A DNA stretch of 64,000 bases from Chromobotia macracanthus. Its lineage: Eukaryota; Chordata; Actinopteri; Cypriniformes; Botiidae. A program made the position numbers and the translations under genes. The stretch spans positions 2,497,501-2,561,500 of the forward strand of contig JAZGTH010000063.1 of NCBI GenBank assembly GCA_036877525.1, in the 5' to 3' direction. Below are positions 12,901 through 22,562 of this stretch, piece after piece (the stretch's first letter is position 1; each line of letters starts with the position of its first letter). The notes beneath the pieces were generated by a model that saw nothing but the letters and a program-made list of their open reading frames with translations, was not told where the DNA came from and searched no databases.

Positions 12901-15900
12901 GATAGAGACTGAACACGTGTTATGTGCATTCTGAACACTAGATGAGTCATTGCAGGCCAACAGTGCGCTCTATTCTCAGGGGTGTTACAACAACACCACA
13001 CAATAAGCAGTGCAGATTCAGTCTTAAACTACCCACATCACCCTCTCTACATGCACTGTTGGGAGATACGCATGTGTACTGGTTCATGATTATATATCAT
13101 GTTTAGCAGATCGGCCACATTACTCCCTGAATATAACACTGACATTCCAGTAACGCTGATTTCTTGTTTTTTACCGTAATTCATGAGGGATAGCAGTAGC
13201 TTAAGTGAGGCAAAGATGCTAGCCAACATTTAATTTACATATTTCTGTCCCGTTCTCTCAATACTGCCACCTGGTGGCTGGATGAACCAATCATTGTTTG
13301 AATCCATTGATTATCTTTGGTTTAGCACAAAAGTAACTTCCATTTTAATAGGTTTCTGGCCCTTGTTTCAACACTCATATCATGACCATTAGTATTGGAT
13401 TTGTGCAAGCCTTTGGGGCTGGTTGTACTTGACAATCAAATCGGTGTCAAAAATGGCTGTTTTATTTTGTTGAGTCAGATAAGAATATTATTATAAACTC
13501 CACTTACAATAAATAACTATTTATAACAAATTTTCTTCTGGAGAAAGTAATAACATCATGCAATTATTGCAAACCATTGCAATATGCACATTTGCGATAT
13601 TTCAGTATATTGCGCAGCCCTGCATTCTGTTTCATTCAGTGAGAGTGACATGACTAGTGTAATTAATGCTCTGTTTTGTATCTTTGTCTCTTGAAGTAGA
13701 GGGTCTGCCTCAGGTCTATTATTTCGGCCCGTGTGGAAAATACAATGCCATGGTTCTGGAGCTGCTTGGCCCCAGTCTTGAGGATCTCTTTGACCTGTGT
13801 GACCGAACGTTCTCTCTGAAGACCGTCCTGATGATCGCCATTCAGCTGGTAAGTGAACTGCACACTATGTTCAGTGAATACCATTTACCAGGTAGACAGT
13901 GTAAGTGTGTGTCTGTTTCCCCAGATTTCTCGTATGGAGTACGTGCATTCTAAAAACCTCATCTATCGGGATGTGAAGCCGGAGAACTTTCTCATCGGGC
14001 GGCAGGGCAATAAGAAAGAACACATCATTCACATCATAGACTTCGGCCTTGCGAAGGAATACATCGACCCAGAAACCAAAAAACACATTCCTTACCGGGA
14101 GCACAAGAGCCTCACGGGCACAGCGCGATACATGTCTATTAATACACACTTAGGGAAGGGTAGGTGTTACACACACTCCCAGATACGCACTGATACGAAA
14201 ATGGATTCAAATGACATTTGACATGAAATTTTGAGTTCTGCAATCTCCACCTTCTCTCCTGTGGCAACTTGGTTACTTTAATGAATAAGTACCTAAATGT
14301 TTCAGACTAATACCATCGTTTTTAGAGATGGACAATGGTCATACCAAAGTGGTGTTTTAAGTACCTTGTAAATACTTTAATACATAAATATTATTACTTG
14401 TATAGTATTTCCATTTCATGGTATCATGGTAATCAGTTCAAAAGTATATGTGCAGATGTTAGATGTACAACTGTTTTACTGTTCGTATTATTTTCCCTCC
14501 AGAGCAAAGTCGCAGGGATGACCTTGAGGCCTTGGGTCACATGTTCATGTATTTCCTGAGGGGAAGCCTTCCGTGGCAAGGACTAAAAGTATGTTAAACC
14601 AGCTTGCTAACTCCAATCAAACTGTAACTAATTTTGTACTTTGTACCTAATTCTAAGACTTGAAATGTTGCTTTGCAGGCTGACACACTAAAAGAACGCT
14701 ACCAGAAGATTGGGGACACAAAACGAAACACTCCCATTGAGGTTCTCTGTGAGAACTTTCCTGGTGAGGTCCTCTTAAAGCACATTATCTCTTTCTCTTC
14801 TATCAGGGTCAACATAAAATCAAATTTAGCTTTATTTATTTCCTCAGTGCAGTTCGCTGGTCTTATTGTGTGTGATTCATCAGTGCATGTTATTCCAACA
14901 ACAAAAAAATGTTTGTAATCTTTCATCAAAATGTAATAACCGGCCCCACTCAGAAGCTACATGACATCTTATTGGCTTGTTGTTTATTAATAGCGTAGCA
15001 ATTTAGACATTGTTTTAGACTTGCGCTGTAGGTAATGCAGATTTTCTAAAATCTTTGATATTATTTAGTTATTTAGTAAATGCAAATATTGACAGTGAGT
15101 AACATTTATAAGTGTTACCAGTCACATCAAGATGCTTTCAATGATAAACTTTACCTTTAGCTTCTACGTCCTGACTGAAAGTGAAATGGGTTTAAAAATA
15201 ATGGGATGTTGACTTGAATATCTGTTCTGCTTTGCATCTGCTGTTATATACCTTGATTGTTCACTGTTCTCAGGTCAGTGAGGGTAAAGCACTTTCACTT
15301 TCTTCTGGTTTGTGCTTTCAGAGGAGATGGCAACATACCTGCGCTATGTCAGGCGGTTGGACTTTTTCGAGAAGCCAGATTACGAATACTTACGGACCCT
15401 ATTTACAGAGTTGTTTGAACGGAAAGGATACACCTTTGATTACTCTTATGACTGGGTTGGCAGACAGATTGTGAGTCAACAGTCTTTCTTAAGAATTTGT
15501 GCATTCCACTTAGACCAGCCCTGTTCCAAAACCTGTGAGCTGTTTTGTTGTTCGTTGACTACATAGGCAGCTACCTTCTAAGGAAGCAACCCAACCAAAC
15601 TGTAAGTATTATAAGTAGATAAGTAGATAATTTGACCCACTCACAGGGTTCCTCACAGACTCTGTTCACAGTAAAGTTTGATATTAGCATGATGCTAAGC
15701 TTGCAACATGATTAAAATACACTGCTCAGCATATTTATAATTTTATTTAGAATTCCGTCTGCTATTTCGGAGCACAGTGCATTATGGGATTGCTTTTTCT
15801 GCAAAGGACACATGCAGTGCTCCTATAGAATTTGCCAAAAATGAGATATCTAAGGAGCCAGCACAGCATCTGTGTTAGAAGCATGTGTGTGACACCCTAA

Positions 15901-18900
15901 AATGCTTGGGTGGCTCACTGGGTTTTGAAACAGAGCTGCAATCTCAGGTTAAGTCTGATGTTCACTGTGTTTCGGTGTGTCGCTCACAGCCCACACCAGT
16001 GGGGTCAGTCCACGTGGACCCAGGTGCCTCCGCCATCACACGTGAGAGTCACACACACCGAGACAGACCCTCCCAGCACCAGCCCTTAAGAAACCAGGTA
16101 ATATCCGTCTACTCACCACAGGAACCCTAAGATCTCTCAAGGAGAGATGTTTTGCTATGTTCACAGTTTAGTGCTGACTCTGGAAACCATTTATCAGTTA
16201 ATTGTGAACACAAATGTGTAAATCTCACGAAACCTGTCAAAAACATGTTCATGTCATATTTCAACCCAAAATCAAAACTAGACATTATATTGTTTTGTAA
16301 AATGCCTATTTTAGGTCTGTAAAGTTGTTTGCACTGCATTATTATTTTGCATTGATTTCCTGTCTGTTCATAGTTTATTTTTTGCATGTATGAACGTATA
16401 ATAATGAAATCTGTAAATGTGGTTACACTTATGTTTTGGTTTTGGGGTGATTGTGATCGGGGCATGTTTTGGTGAGTCTCTCCGATGGACTGATTGTAGT
16501 AGGTGCTTCACACCACACATTACCAGCAGAGTTGCTGCTGGAGGTGGAGATGATTTCAGAGGGTTTCTGCAGTACATTGAGCTTGAAACGAAAGCATCAG
16601 ACCCACCCACTCTGTTCCCACTCAGCACAGCCGCTCATACAGCATGCCCTGCTTTAGTTTATCAGGGTGCATGCTGGGAGTGCAACATGCTAATACTATA
16701 TATTTACACATACATATATCACTTAAGACTATTTTTATCTTGATTTATTTGCTGGTTGTTTCTGTAACCTGCTTTTTCTGCCTCTCTTACGTTTGCAAGT
16801 GCAGATCAGCTTCACATCTCAGTTTTGCACCGTATCAAACTCATCTACTGAAGCAAACATTTAATTTTGGCTCATAAACAGAATTCAGTGGATGATTTTT
16901 GCTGTGCAACTAAATAAGTGGACAGAGTTTAAAGGTTAAGATGATGAAGGCAGTGATGTGAATTCACAGTGAAGAATATTCTTATGGGCCTTGTGGGGGA
17001 AGAAATGTGCAGATATATTTATAAGTTCTTGGCTGAGACACACAAGGGCCTCCTAAAGTTCAGTCATCACCATTTTGGTAGAGGTTTCAGTGTTTAGTTA
17101 GTCTGATTTAACAACACGAATCACTCTGACCCGGCATTTCTGTCAACCTTTTCACATTACAAGCACCTGAACTGAACACCTGAAGTGAAGGTTAAGCTAT
17201 TTTAATAACGTTTCTACAGTTCCTACTGAAAATGTTCACTACACGATTTTCATGTAAATCTGGATTTTTATCTGTTCATTCTGTCTTTTGTCCGATTCTT
17301 GTTTTGTCACTTTCAAGTTATTTTTGTGTAGTTAAATGACTGTGAATCTGATCTAATGTGATTTAATAATTTAATGTGACCGGATGTCAGATAGCAACTA
17401 TTAGTTGAGTTTGTACATTTATGTTGTCAGATATTGCTATATAATCTGGTCTCATTGTTGGATGCCTGATTTGCTACATATAATGTCCACTAGGCATTCA
17501 ATGGCTTGAAGAAGGTTTTCTTTGTTTTTCTGTTTTAATGTGCTGTGTTTATTTTCTGTTGGCTTCTTGGTTTGATTGGACGATTGGTCCGCAGTCACTA
17601 ATGCCGTTTCCTGGCTTTGACTGGCTCTTTTGTTTCTTGTTGATTTTCATTCCCGCATTGTGCTGCATGCCTCCTGGCCTCACTCCGCCCACTCTCGCTC
17701 ACCCGCCACGCCTACCCTCCCTCTCGCGCCTCCATCCGCGCAGACGGCCATCTCTGACCGCAGAGGAGCTTGGGAGGTGCAGCCCAACCGGCAGACAAAC
17801 TCCTCCTACCTGACCTCCCACCTGGCAGCAGACAGGCATGGAGGCTCAGTGCAGGTACTGCTTCACCCCTTGCTCAACTCTGCCTCCTGTGTGCTCATGT
17901 ACAGCCATCTGCAGCTACACGCCCTACCTGCTCTCAGACCACAGAACACTTCCTGCATAGGGTTTCCTCTCCTGCTGATCCTAAAAAAAGTGTAGCAATG
18001 CTGCGTTTCATTCAACGTTCACTGCATCACGACTCTGACTTCCAGCTAAGGTTGTCACAATGTACTGGAATTGACAATAACAATAATATTAATAACTGTG
18101 ATTATTGATATCATGTTCATGCTAATTTTAAATTTTTCCTTAAGCCACAATGGTTACAAACTGTCTTTCTGCCTTCCTACCCTCATATTTTGAGTTATTC
18201 ATTAGCCAAAAACAGGAAACAAAATAACCAAAAAGATAAATTTGACTGATAGCATTATTTGAGTTATTTTTAAAATTTCCATAAATATTGTGAATTCTCT
18301 ATAATTTTGTGATTATAATCTGATATTGTGACAGCCTTACTTCCAACCCCGTAACACTGCCATTATGTTTAGTATGCGGTTCCAGCCCTCAGAAGACAGT
18401 GGTAGACTTTGTTTTGCATGTGTGATTATCACAGAGGATTGTTGAGTGTTACACACACCTGTCTGTACAGACATTTGCCAAACAGCTTTTGTAAGATAGG
18501 AACTATGACTCAAAGCGCTTTGTTTGCTTTTAAGTGACTGTCCCGGGGTGCCGCTGAGTGCTGTCATTAGAGGTCGGGTCCATTTGGAAAAAGCACATTT
18601 ATTTTACATTACCCGAGACCCGAGGCAACTAATACTGAACCTGACCCCTGTCCAAGGCACTCGTCAAAGTTTTGGACCCGAACCCGCTCGGGTCCCGGGT
18701 CGGACCTCGGGTTTCCAGATCCAAGTGGACCTGTGAAGACCTCTAGGTGTCATACACCTGTATCTCAGTCCAACATCAGGTGGTGTTCTGTCACACTTTC
18801 CTAACGAGACTTTGGAAGTTCCCAGTTTACATGTTGAATGGAATGCAGCATACAATGCATTTACCCCAGAGCTGAAACCATTAGACTGATGAAACGTGTT

Positions 18901-21900
18901 GTATGAACACCTGTTGTCTGACTTTGACGCAAATAAGTATATGCAATATTCAACATTAAACAGATCTTGACCGGCCTGCTACATAACATGATTGCCTGGT
19001 TGTATTTTGGGACCCAATCAAATGTAACCATATGTTCAGGTGTAGTTTATTCCTGCTAATAAAACAAGGCAGGAATATTCTGGGTTCGAGCTTTATCAAC
19101 ATCTGTGACAGATAACAATTTCTACTCATGTCTTAGTTTGTGCAAGTTGTATTCATGATTTTGAATACAACTTGATTTTTGAATATGTTCCTACTAGTTC
19201 ACATGCACGAATCGGCTCACACAATTAAGTTCTTTATACAGTGTGAGAGAGAAGTTGACTGAACATTGCTACACTGATACAGCTGTTCTGACTGTTATAT
19301 GTTCTGCTTTCCTGCCACAGGTGGTGAGCTCAACCAATGGCGAGCTGAATGCTGATGACCCGCTGGCGGCCCACTCAAACGCGCCAATCACAGCGCAGGC
19401 AGAGGTGGAAGTGGTGGATGAGGCCAAGTACGTGCACACAGATTCACATGCGTTTCTGTCGTCTTTGCCTTGTGTCTGATTGACACAAGATGTCCAGTAG
19501 CTCTCTGGGTCTTTCTCTGACATCACTGTTAACCTCAGTGGTCCATTGTCATCTGCTCTGTAGTGTGAGATGTGCTGGGTGTTGATGTGTTAGCATTACT
19601 CTTGCTCCTGCATTTCAGAACATGTTTGTAACTGTATGGGGACAGTCAGGCAGTTCCTATCTAAAAGCATTTACAGGTTGTGGGTGGGGCTTCAAGATGC
19701 ACAATTATTGAAACTTCTCAAATGCACATATTGCAATACGCATATTGCAATTATTTGCAATAACAATGATTGTTTAGCATGTTATCACATCACATTGCTC
19801 TTCAATCATGCAGTCCTAGTTCTCGGTACAGTCATGCTAGTCTGTAGGCACTATTTTCTGTCAATACTCAATGGAATTTAATTATTTCAATTCCTTATTG
19901 ATTTCCTTTTATTTGGATGATTTTATTCAAGAAGTATGTCGCAATGCATTCTGGGAGTGCCTGATCTGTGAATCATACTTGTAGTGCTCCATGAGAATTT
20001 GCCCAAAACAAGGAATCTAAAGTTATCATTTTGCTTCGTGTCAACAGTGTAACTATTTTCTTCTAAAATAACTGTTTAGATTGGCAACTTACTGGTTTTT
20101 GTAACCGAACATGTGAGAGCGGATGAGGCAGTCTTCACGTTGGGTGCAGCCAGCGAGGCGGTGTGTTAAAATTCGGGGCAATTACGCACTTTAGTTTACT
20201 TCCGTTTAATGCGCCTGACATCCCTGTACATTTGAGTCTGCTATATGAAACATCCTGTCTGATAGAAACACTCAGTCTTGTAGGTCTTTGATATTGTAAC
20301 AAGCTGCCTGTCTTTGATTTATTGATGCACTGACAGTGTAGCAGTATCAGTTATTAGCAGTGGCACAAGCGCACAAGGTCGCCGTGGTTATTACGCATTG
20401 TTAATGCTGGACAGAGTCTTTCTTCTAATCTTTCTGATCTTCTACTCTTCTTTGTGCTTCCTTTTTGTTTCTTGCATATAGCAGCCTGGAGATTGTGTTA
20501 TCATTGTGTGATATCATTAGTTAAAGATTCAGTCTGTACTGGTGATAAACTGTCACCTGAACCAAAGCAGTAAACTGTAAAACTTCCATAAATTAGTTTT
20601 GTGAAAAAGTGAAAAGCAAGATTATAATTATCATTGTGACTTGATGCTTTGTTAATGTATTAACTATTGAAATAAGACCATATTCAAGAACTCTTTACAG
20701 CTATACGATTGGTTATCTGCTGGTCAGAGACATTTAGCATTTATAAATGGAGCATTCTCATTCCAGACAACATCTGATTGGATATCATTTTTATACGTCC
20801 TGTAAGAGAAGGAATATCATGAATCATAATGCATGGTAACTGCTGCAGAGAGCACACGTGTATTCAGTAGAGAGGGAGACACTGGTGAGCTGAACATGAC
20901 ATTTCTCTTCTCACGCCCTTTATCTTCCATTTTCATTTATCATCTGTGTTTCAGATTCACAACAGGAATACAGTAAATGCCTGTTACAGTATTTGAGATG
21001 AGCTGATAAAAGCAGAGTGTGAATGAATCAGATGTATTAGATCTCGACTCTCTCTGTCGGTGTGTCTCTGTGTTGGTCTTGTGTCGCCGGCACTGGTTTT
21101 GTCTCCTCATCTCACCTCTGTGTAATAATCTCTGTCTTTTCTCTTTTCACACTCCTCTGTAGCTGCGTGAAAATGCTCAACCTGTGGTGAGTCTCTCTCC
21201 AGTCCACATCAAACCTAAAGGGAGTGGACCAGCCTAGACTGCGGCCACATAGATCTAGCTTGCACCAGGGCTCACATCCACTAACAGTTACAGGCTAATG
21301 TAGTTACAGTCTGTGAGATTGAAACAGGAAAGAGGCAGGTGCGTCTGCTCAGTCTGTCCTGATTTGAAAGACTGAAGAACTGCTGATTGGAGGTGCAGCG
21401 AGAAGTTGCCCGAGTAATGAAATTTGCATAAACCCGTAATGAAATGAGGATGTTAAGGTCTTTACAATCTGAAAACGCACACATCCTTTGCCTTTTTGAT
21501 GTATGCAGACCCTTAACTAAATCTCTCTTTGTACTGCATTACCAGTCCTGCAACAACGTATTTCTTATTTGTAAGTAATTTAACAATTATGTAGAAACAT
21601 GACGATGACAGCGTATCCCAGTGTTACTGAATTGTTATGATTAGTTCTTTGTTTCTATAAAGTAGAATTAGTTGTCAAACATGTCTGCGTTATAGTCTCA
21701 TATTGCCAGTTTAAAATGAAGGAATAAATGTCATGAGATGTAGAAGGGTTGGAGATAAACACAGTAGTAATTGTAGCACAAGCAGATCTTTTGACAGCAG
21801 ATCGTTGAATCTGCTTTTAGTCGTGGTCATATTTGTGGTGGCATTGTTTATTCTTTAGGTTTGAGGTTTGTTTAAATGTCAGATGTACAACAGGCCTCAC

Positions 21901-22562
21901 TTTTAAAAATAAAAATGTTACACTGTAGGATTTGAAAAGGCGTCAAAGAGACTTGGTTAAGGGTTGGCATATTTTTGCAGGGCATTGAATATTTAGGAGT
22001 AATTGTCTCAGTAATAAATGCAGTAAACGCAAATGATACAGCGAGCGGCTGCTTGTGACTTGCTGCTTTGCAGCATCCATTAGAACTATGTTTAGTAAAG
22101 TCTTTCACTTTTCAATGTGTCAGTCTGGTGCTGTTCTCTTCCACTGCATGTGCCTTGTTTCTCCCAATCCATTCTGTCGTGTTGTTGCTTTTGTCGTAAC
22201 ACTCTGTTGTCGGTGCTTTTAACGAAACCCAGATGTCACGTTCCCTTCTGTCAACTGTTATTAATTGTTATTCATATGCAGCAAGCATTTAGGTATTTAA
22301 TGAAGCACTAATGCATTCCCAAGCCTATTTTTGACAATACTGATGATGTAGTGTAACCCACGTATCTGCTTGATGTGTAATTTGCCTTCTAAGATTTACT
22401 AAGGAAGCTACATACTGACGGCGCATGTGTAGCTAGACGACAGATGCTTCATCATTAATCAGCCAATCAGCAGCCGGCACTAATCGCAACGTGTGTTTTT
22501 TCTTTAGGTGCTGCTGTTTCTTTAAGAGGAAGAGGAAGAAGAACACACCACGACACAAATGA
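3007..22562 (+). CDS. csnk1g1: csnk1g1, casein kinase 1 gamma 1 (complete, multi-exon)
   Basis: This gene encodes a membrane-anchored Ser/Thr kinase of the CK1 family, known to phosphorylate LRP6 in Wnt signalling. Constitutive coding segments are 3007-3187, 3436-3476, 3904-3973, 13700-13848, 13925-14159, 14503-14588, 14679-14763, 15322-15470, 15990-16097, 19321-19427 and 22508-22562. Every junction has GT..AG borders and keeps frame, giving 421 residues; human CSNK1G1 is about 422. The product shows the glycine-rich loop GCGNFG at residues 51-56, ATP-site Lys73, the catalytic YRDVKPEN with Asp163, and DFG with Asp186. It ends in a [11 protein letters not shown] tail, the known palmitoylation region of CK1 gamma. 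The ATG at 3007 is the family start. The gamma 1 assignment over gamma 2 or 3 rests on the N-terminal MDHP and the GSVHVD...[13 protein letters not shown] linker. Alternative exons are listed separately. Confidence 0.95.
5411..5545 (-). repeat. diverged tRNA-derived SINE
   Basis: Read on the minus strand, the sequence begins with a tRNA-like head: GTTGGTAAAGCATTGCG resembles box A and GGGTTTGAGTCCCAGG resembles box B. The body then runs towards GCATAAATGTAAATTT, the same tail seen in the better-preserved copy at 40429-40575. The middle has several substitutions. I read it as an old copy of a fish tRNA-derived SINE rather than a functional tRNA, because the acceptor stem is not formed. Confidence 0.6.
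11621..11985. mobile_element. non-autonomous DNA transposon (foldback MITE)
   Basis: The element begins TAGGGCTGGGTA and ends TATCCAGCCCTA, an inverted terminal repeat of 12 bases with one mismatch. The interior is AT-rich and contains no transposase frame. The flanking eight bases (ATACGGTT and GTACGTCT) match at only five positions, so an eight-base target duplication, as in the hAT superfamily, is possible but not proven. Elements with this end sequence are common in fish genomes. Confidence 0.6.
13700..15470 (+). CDS. csnk1g1: csnk1g1 coding exons for the kinase catalytic region
   Basis: Five exons (13700-13848, 13925-14159, 14503-14588, 14679-14763, 15322-15470) encode residues 98-332. 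They carry, in order, the hinge region [15 protein letters not shown], the [10 protein letters not shown] catalytic loop, [10 protein letters not shown], the CK1-specific activation segment through [22 protein letters not shown], and the C-lobe [10 protein letters not shown] and [16 protein letters not shown]. All key residues of an active CK1 are present. Introns here are short (76 to 558 bp). The 15322-15470 exon ends GGC AGA CAG ATT, where human gamma 1 has GRPI (from memory). Confidence 0.95.
15471..15989 (+). other. csnk1g1: csnk1g1 intron with repeat-like sequence
   Basis: The donor is GTGAGT at 15471 and the acceptor CGCTCACAG ends at 15989. From about 15515 to 15850 the sequence resembles stretches near 39355-39505 and 19930-20020: CTGTTCCAAAACCT, AGGCAGCT.CCTTCTAAGG, and a segment around GTGCATTATGGGATTGC. 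These look like shared fragments of one dispersed repeat family. No coding sequence is seen. Confidence 0.4.
15990..22562 (+). CDS. csnk1g1: csnk1g1 C-terminal tail exons
   Basis: The segments are 15990-16097 ([20 protein letters not shown] onward, ending LRNQ), 19321-19427 ([14 protein letters not shown] onward, ending VDEA plus two bases) and 22508-22562 (the split Lys, then [17 protein letters not shown] and TGA). This is the long C-terminal extension that distinguishes gamma isoforms. Its last 18 residues combine three cysteines with a basic cluster, the established S-acylation and membrane-anchoring signal. The segment skips an optional 111-nt exon and an optional 24-nt microexon, both of which keep frame. 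Confidence 0.93.
16098..17743 (+). other. csnk1g1: csnk1g1 intron before the cassette exon
   Basis: The donor is GTAATA at 16098, and the acceptor before the cassette exon is CCGCGCAG ending at 17743. The last 100 bases are pyrimidine-rich (CTCCCTCTCGCGCCTCC) and suit regulated inclusion. Short open frames at 16417-16743 and 16127-16465 overlap on opposite strands and resemble nothing known. I see no other feature. Confidence 0.4.
17744..17854 (+). CDS. csnk1g1: optional 111-nt cassette exon of csnk1g1
   Basis: This is a 37-codon open segment bounded by acceptor CGCGCAG and donor GTACTG. It is in phase with both neighbours (phase 0 to phase 0). It encodes [17 protein letters not shown] and a second half ending [10 protein letters not shown]. 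Spliced in, it falls between LRNQ and VVSSTNGEL in the C-terminal linker. Absence of stops, exact phase and non-repetitive peptide composition support a real optional exon. I recall a similar insert in longer vertebrate CSNK1G1 isoforms but cannot check this. The donor is weaker than at constitutive exons, which fits alternative use. Confidence 0.75.
18047..18339. mobile_element. hAT-like MITE with 8-bp target duplication
   Basis: The ends are TAAGGTTGTCACAAT and ATTGTGACAGCCTTA, a 15-base inverted repeat with one mismatch. The flanks are CTTCCAGC (18039-18046) and CTTCCAAC (18340-18347), an eight-base duplication with one difference. The interior is AT-rich without a transposase frame. Eight-base duplications are typical of the hAT superfamily. 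The element sits in the csnk1g1 intron just after the cassette exon. Confidence 0.75.
18565..18746. repeat. dispersed repeat with weak inverted ends
   Basis: This is a GC-rich island in an AT-rich intron. The left end reads TTAGAGGTCGGGTCCATTTGGA, close to the reverse complement of the right end TCCAAGTGGACCTG...GACCTCTA. The interior has repeated CCCGA and CGGGT motifs (GACCCGAACCCGCTCGGGTC). It looks like a fish interspersed foldback repeat. Superfamily and exact ends cannot be fixed from one copy. Confidence 0.45.
19428..22507 (+). other. csnk1g1: csnk1g1 last intron, containing a microexon
   Basis: The donor is GTACGT at 19428 and the final acceptor TCTTTAG ends at 22507. The intron holds a 24-nt optional exon at 21163-21186. 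Around 19700-19760 there is a piece of the same ATTGCAATACGCATATTGCAA-type repeat seen near 13560 and 34060. A GCAATGCATTCTGGGAGTG segment near 19930 resembles 15765-15800. No other coding sequence is recognisable. Confidence 0.45.
21163..21186 (+). CDS. csnk1g1: optional 24-nt microexon of csnk1g1
   Basis: This 24-base segment is flanked by acceptor CACACTCCTCTGTAG and a strong donor, GTGAGT. Phase matches exactly: the previous exon ends in AA and the next begins with G. Inclusion turns the split Lys into Asn and adds CVKMLNL plus Trp, directly before CCCFF, a net gain of eight residues. Vertebrate CK1 gamma 3 has isoforms differing by eight residues (447 and 455, from memory), which fits a family-wide optional microexon. 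The added cysteine and hydrophobic residues adjoin the membrane-anchor cysteines. Confidence 0.75.

Larger units (their letters stand above)
3974..13699 (+). other. csnk1g1: csnk1g1 intron of 9.7 kb
   Basis: This is the largest intron of the gene, running from donor GTAAGA at 3974 to acceptor GAAGTAG ending at 13699. It holds a degraded tRNA-derived SINE (5411-5545), a foldback element with TAGGGCTGG ends (11621-11985), CT and GT simple repeats (about 9961, 11212) and a short piece of a dispersed repeat near 13543-13622. Part of a repeat starting AAAGCT(A/G)CAATCC begins near 9026. No extra exon with a CK1-like frame was found. Open frames of 60-126 codons here have no recognisable similarity. 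Confidence 0.5.
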
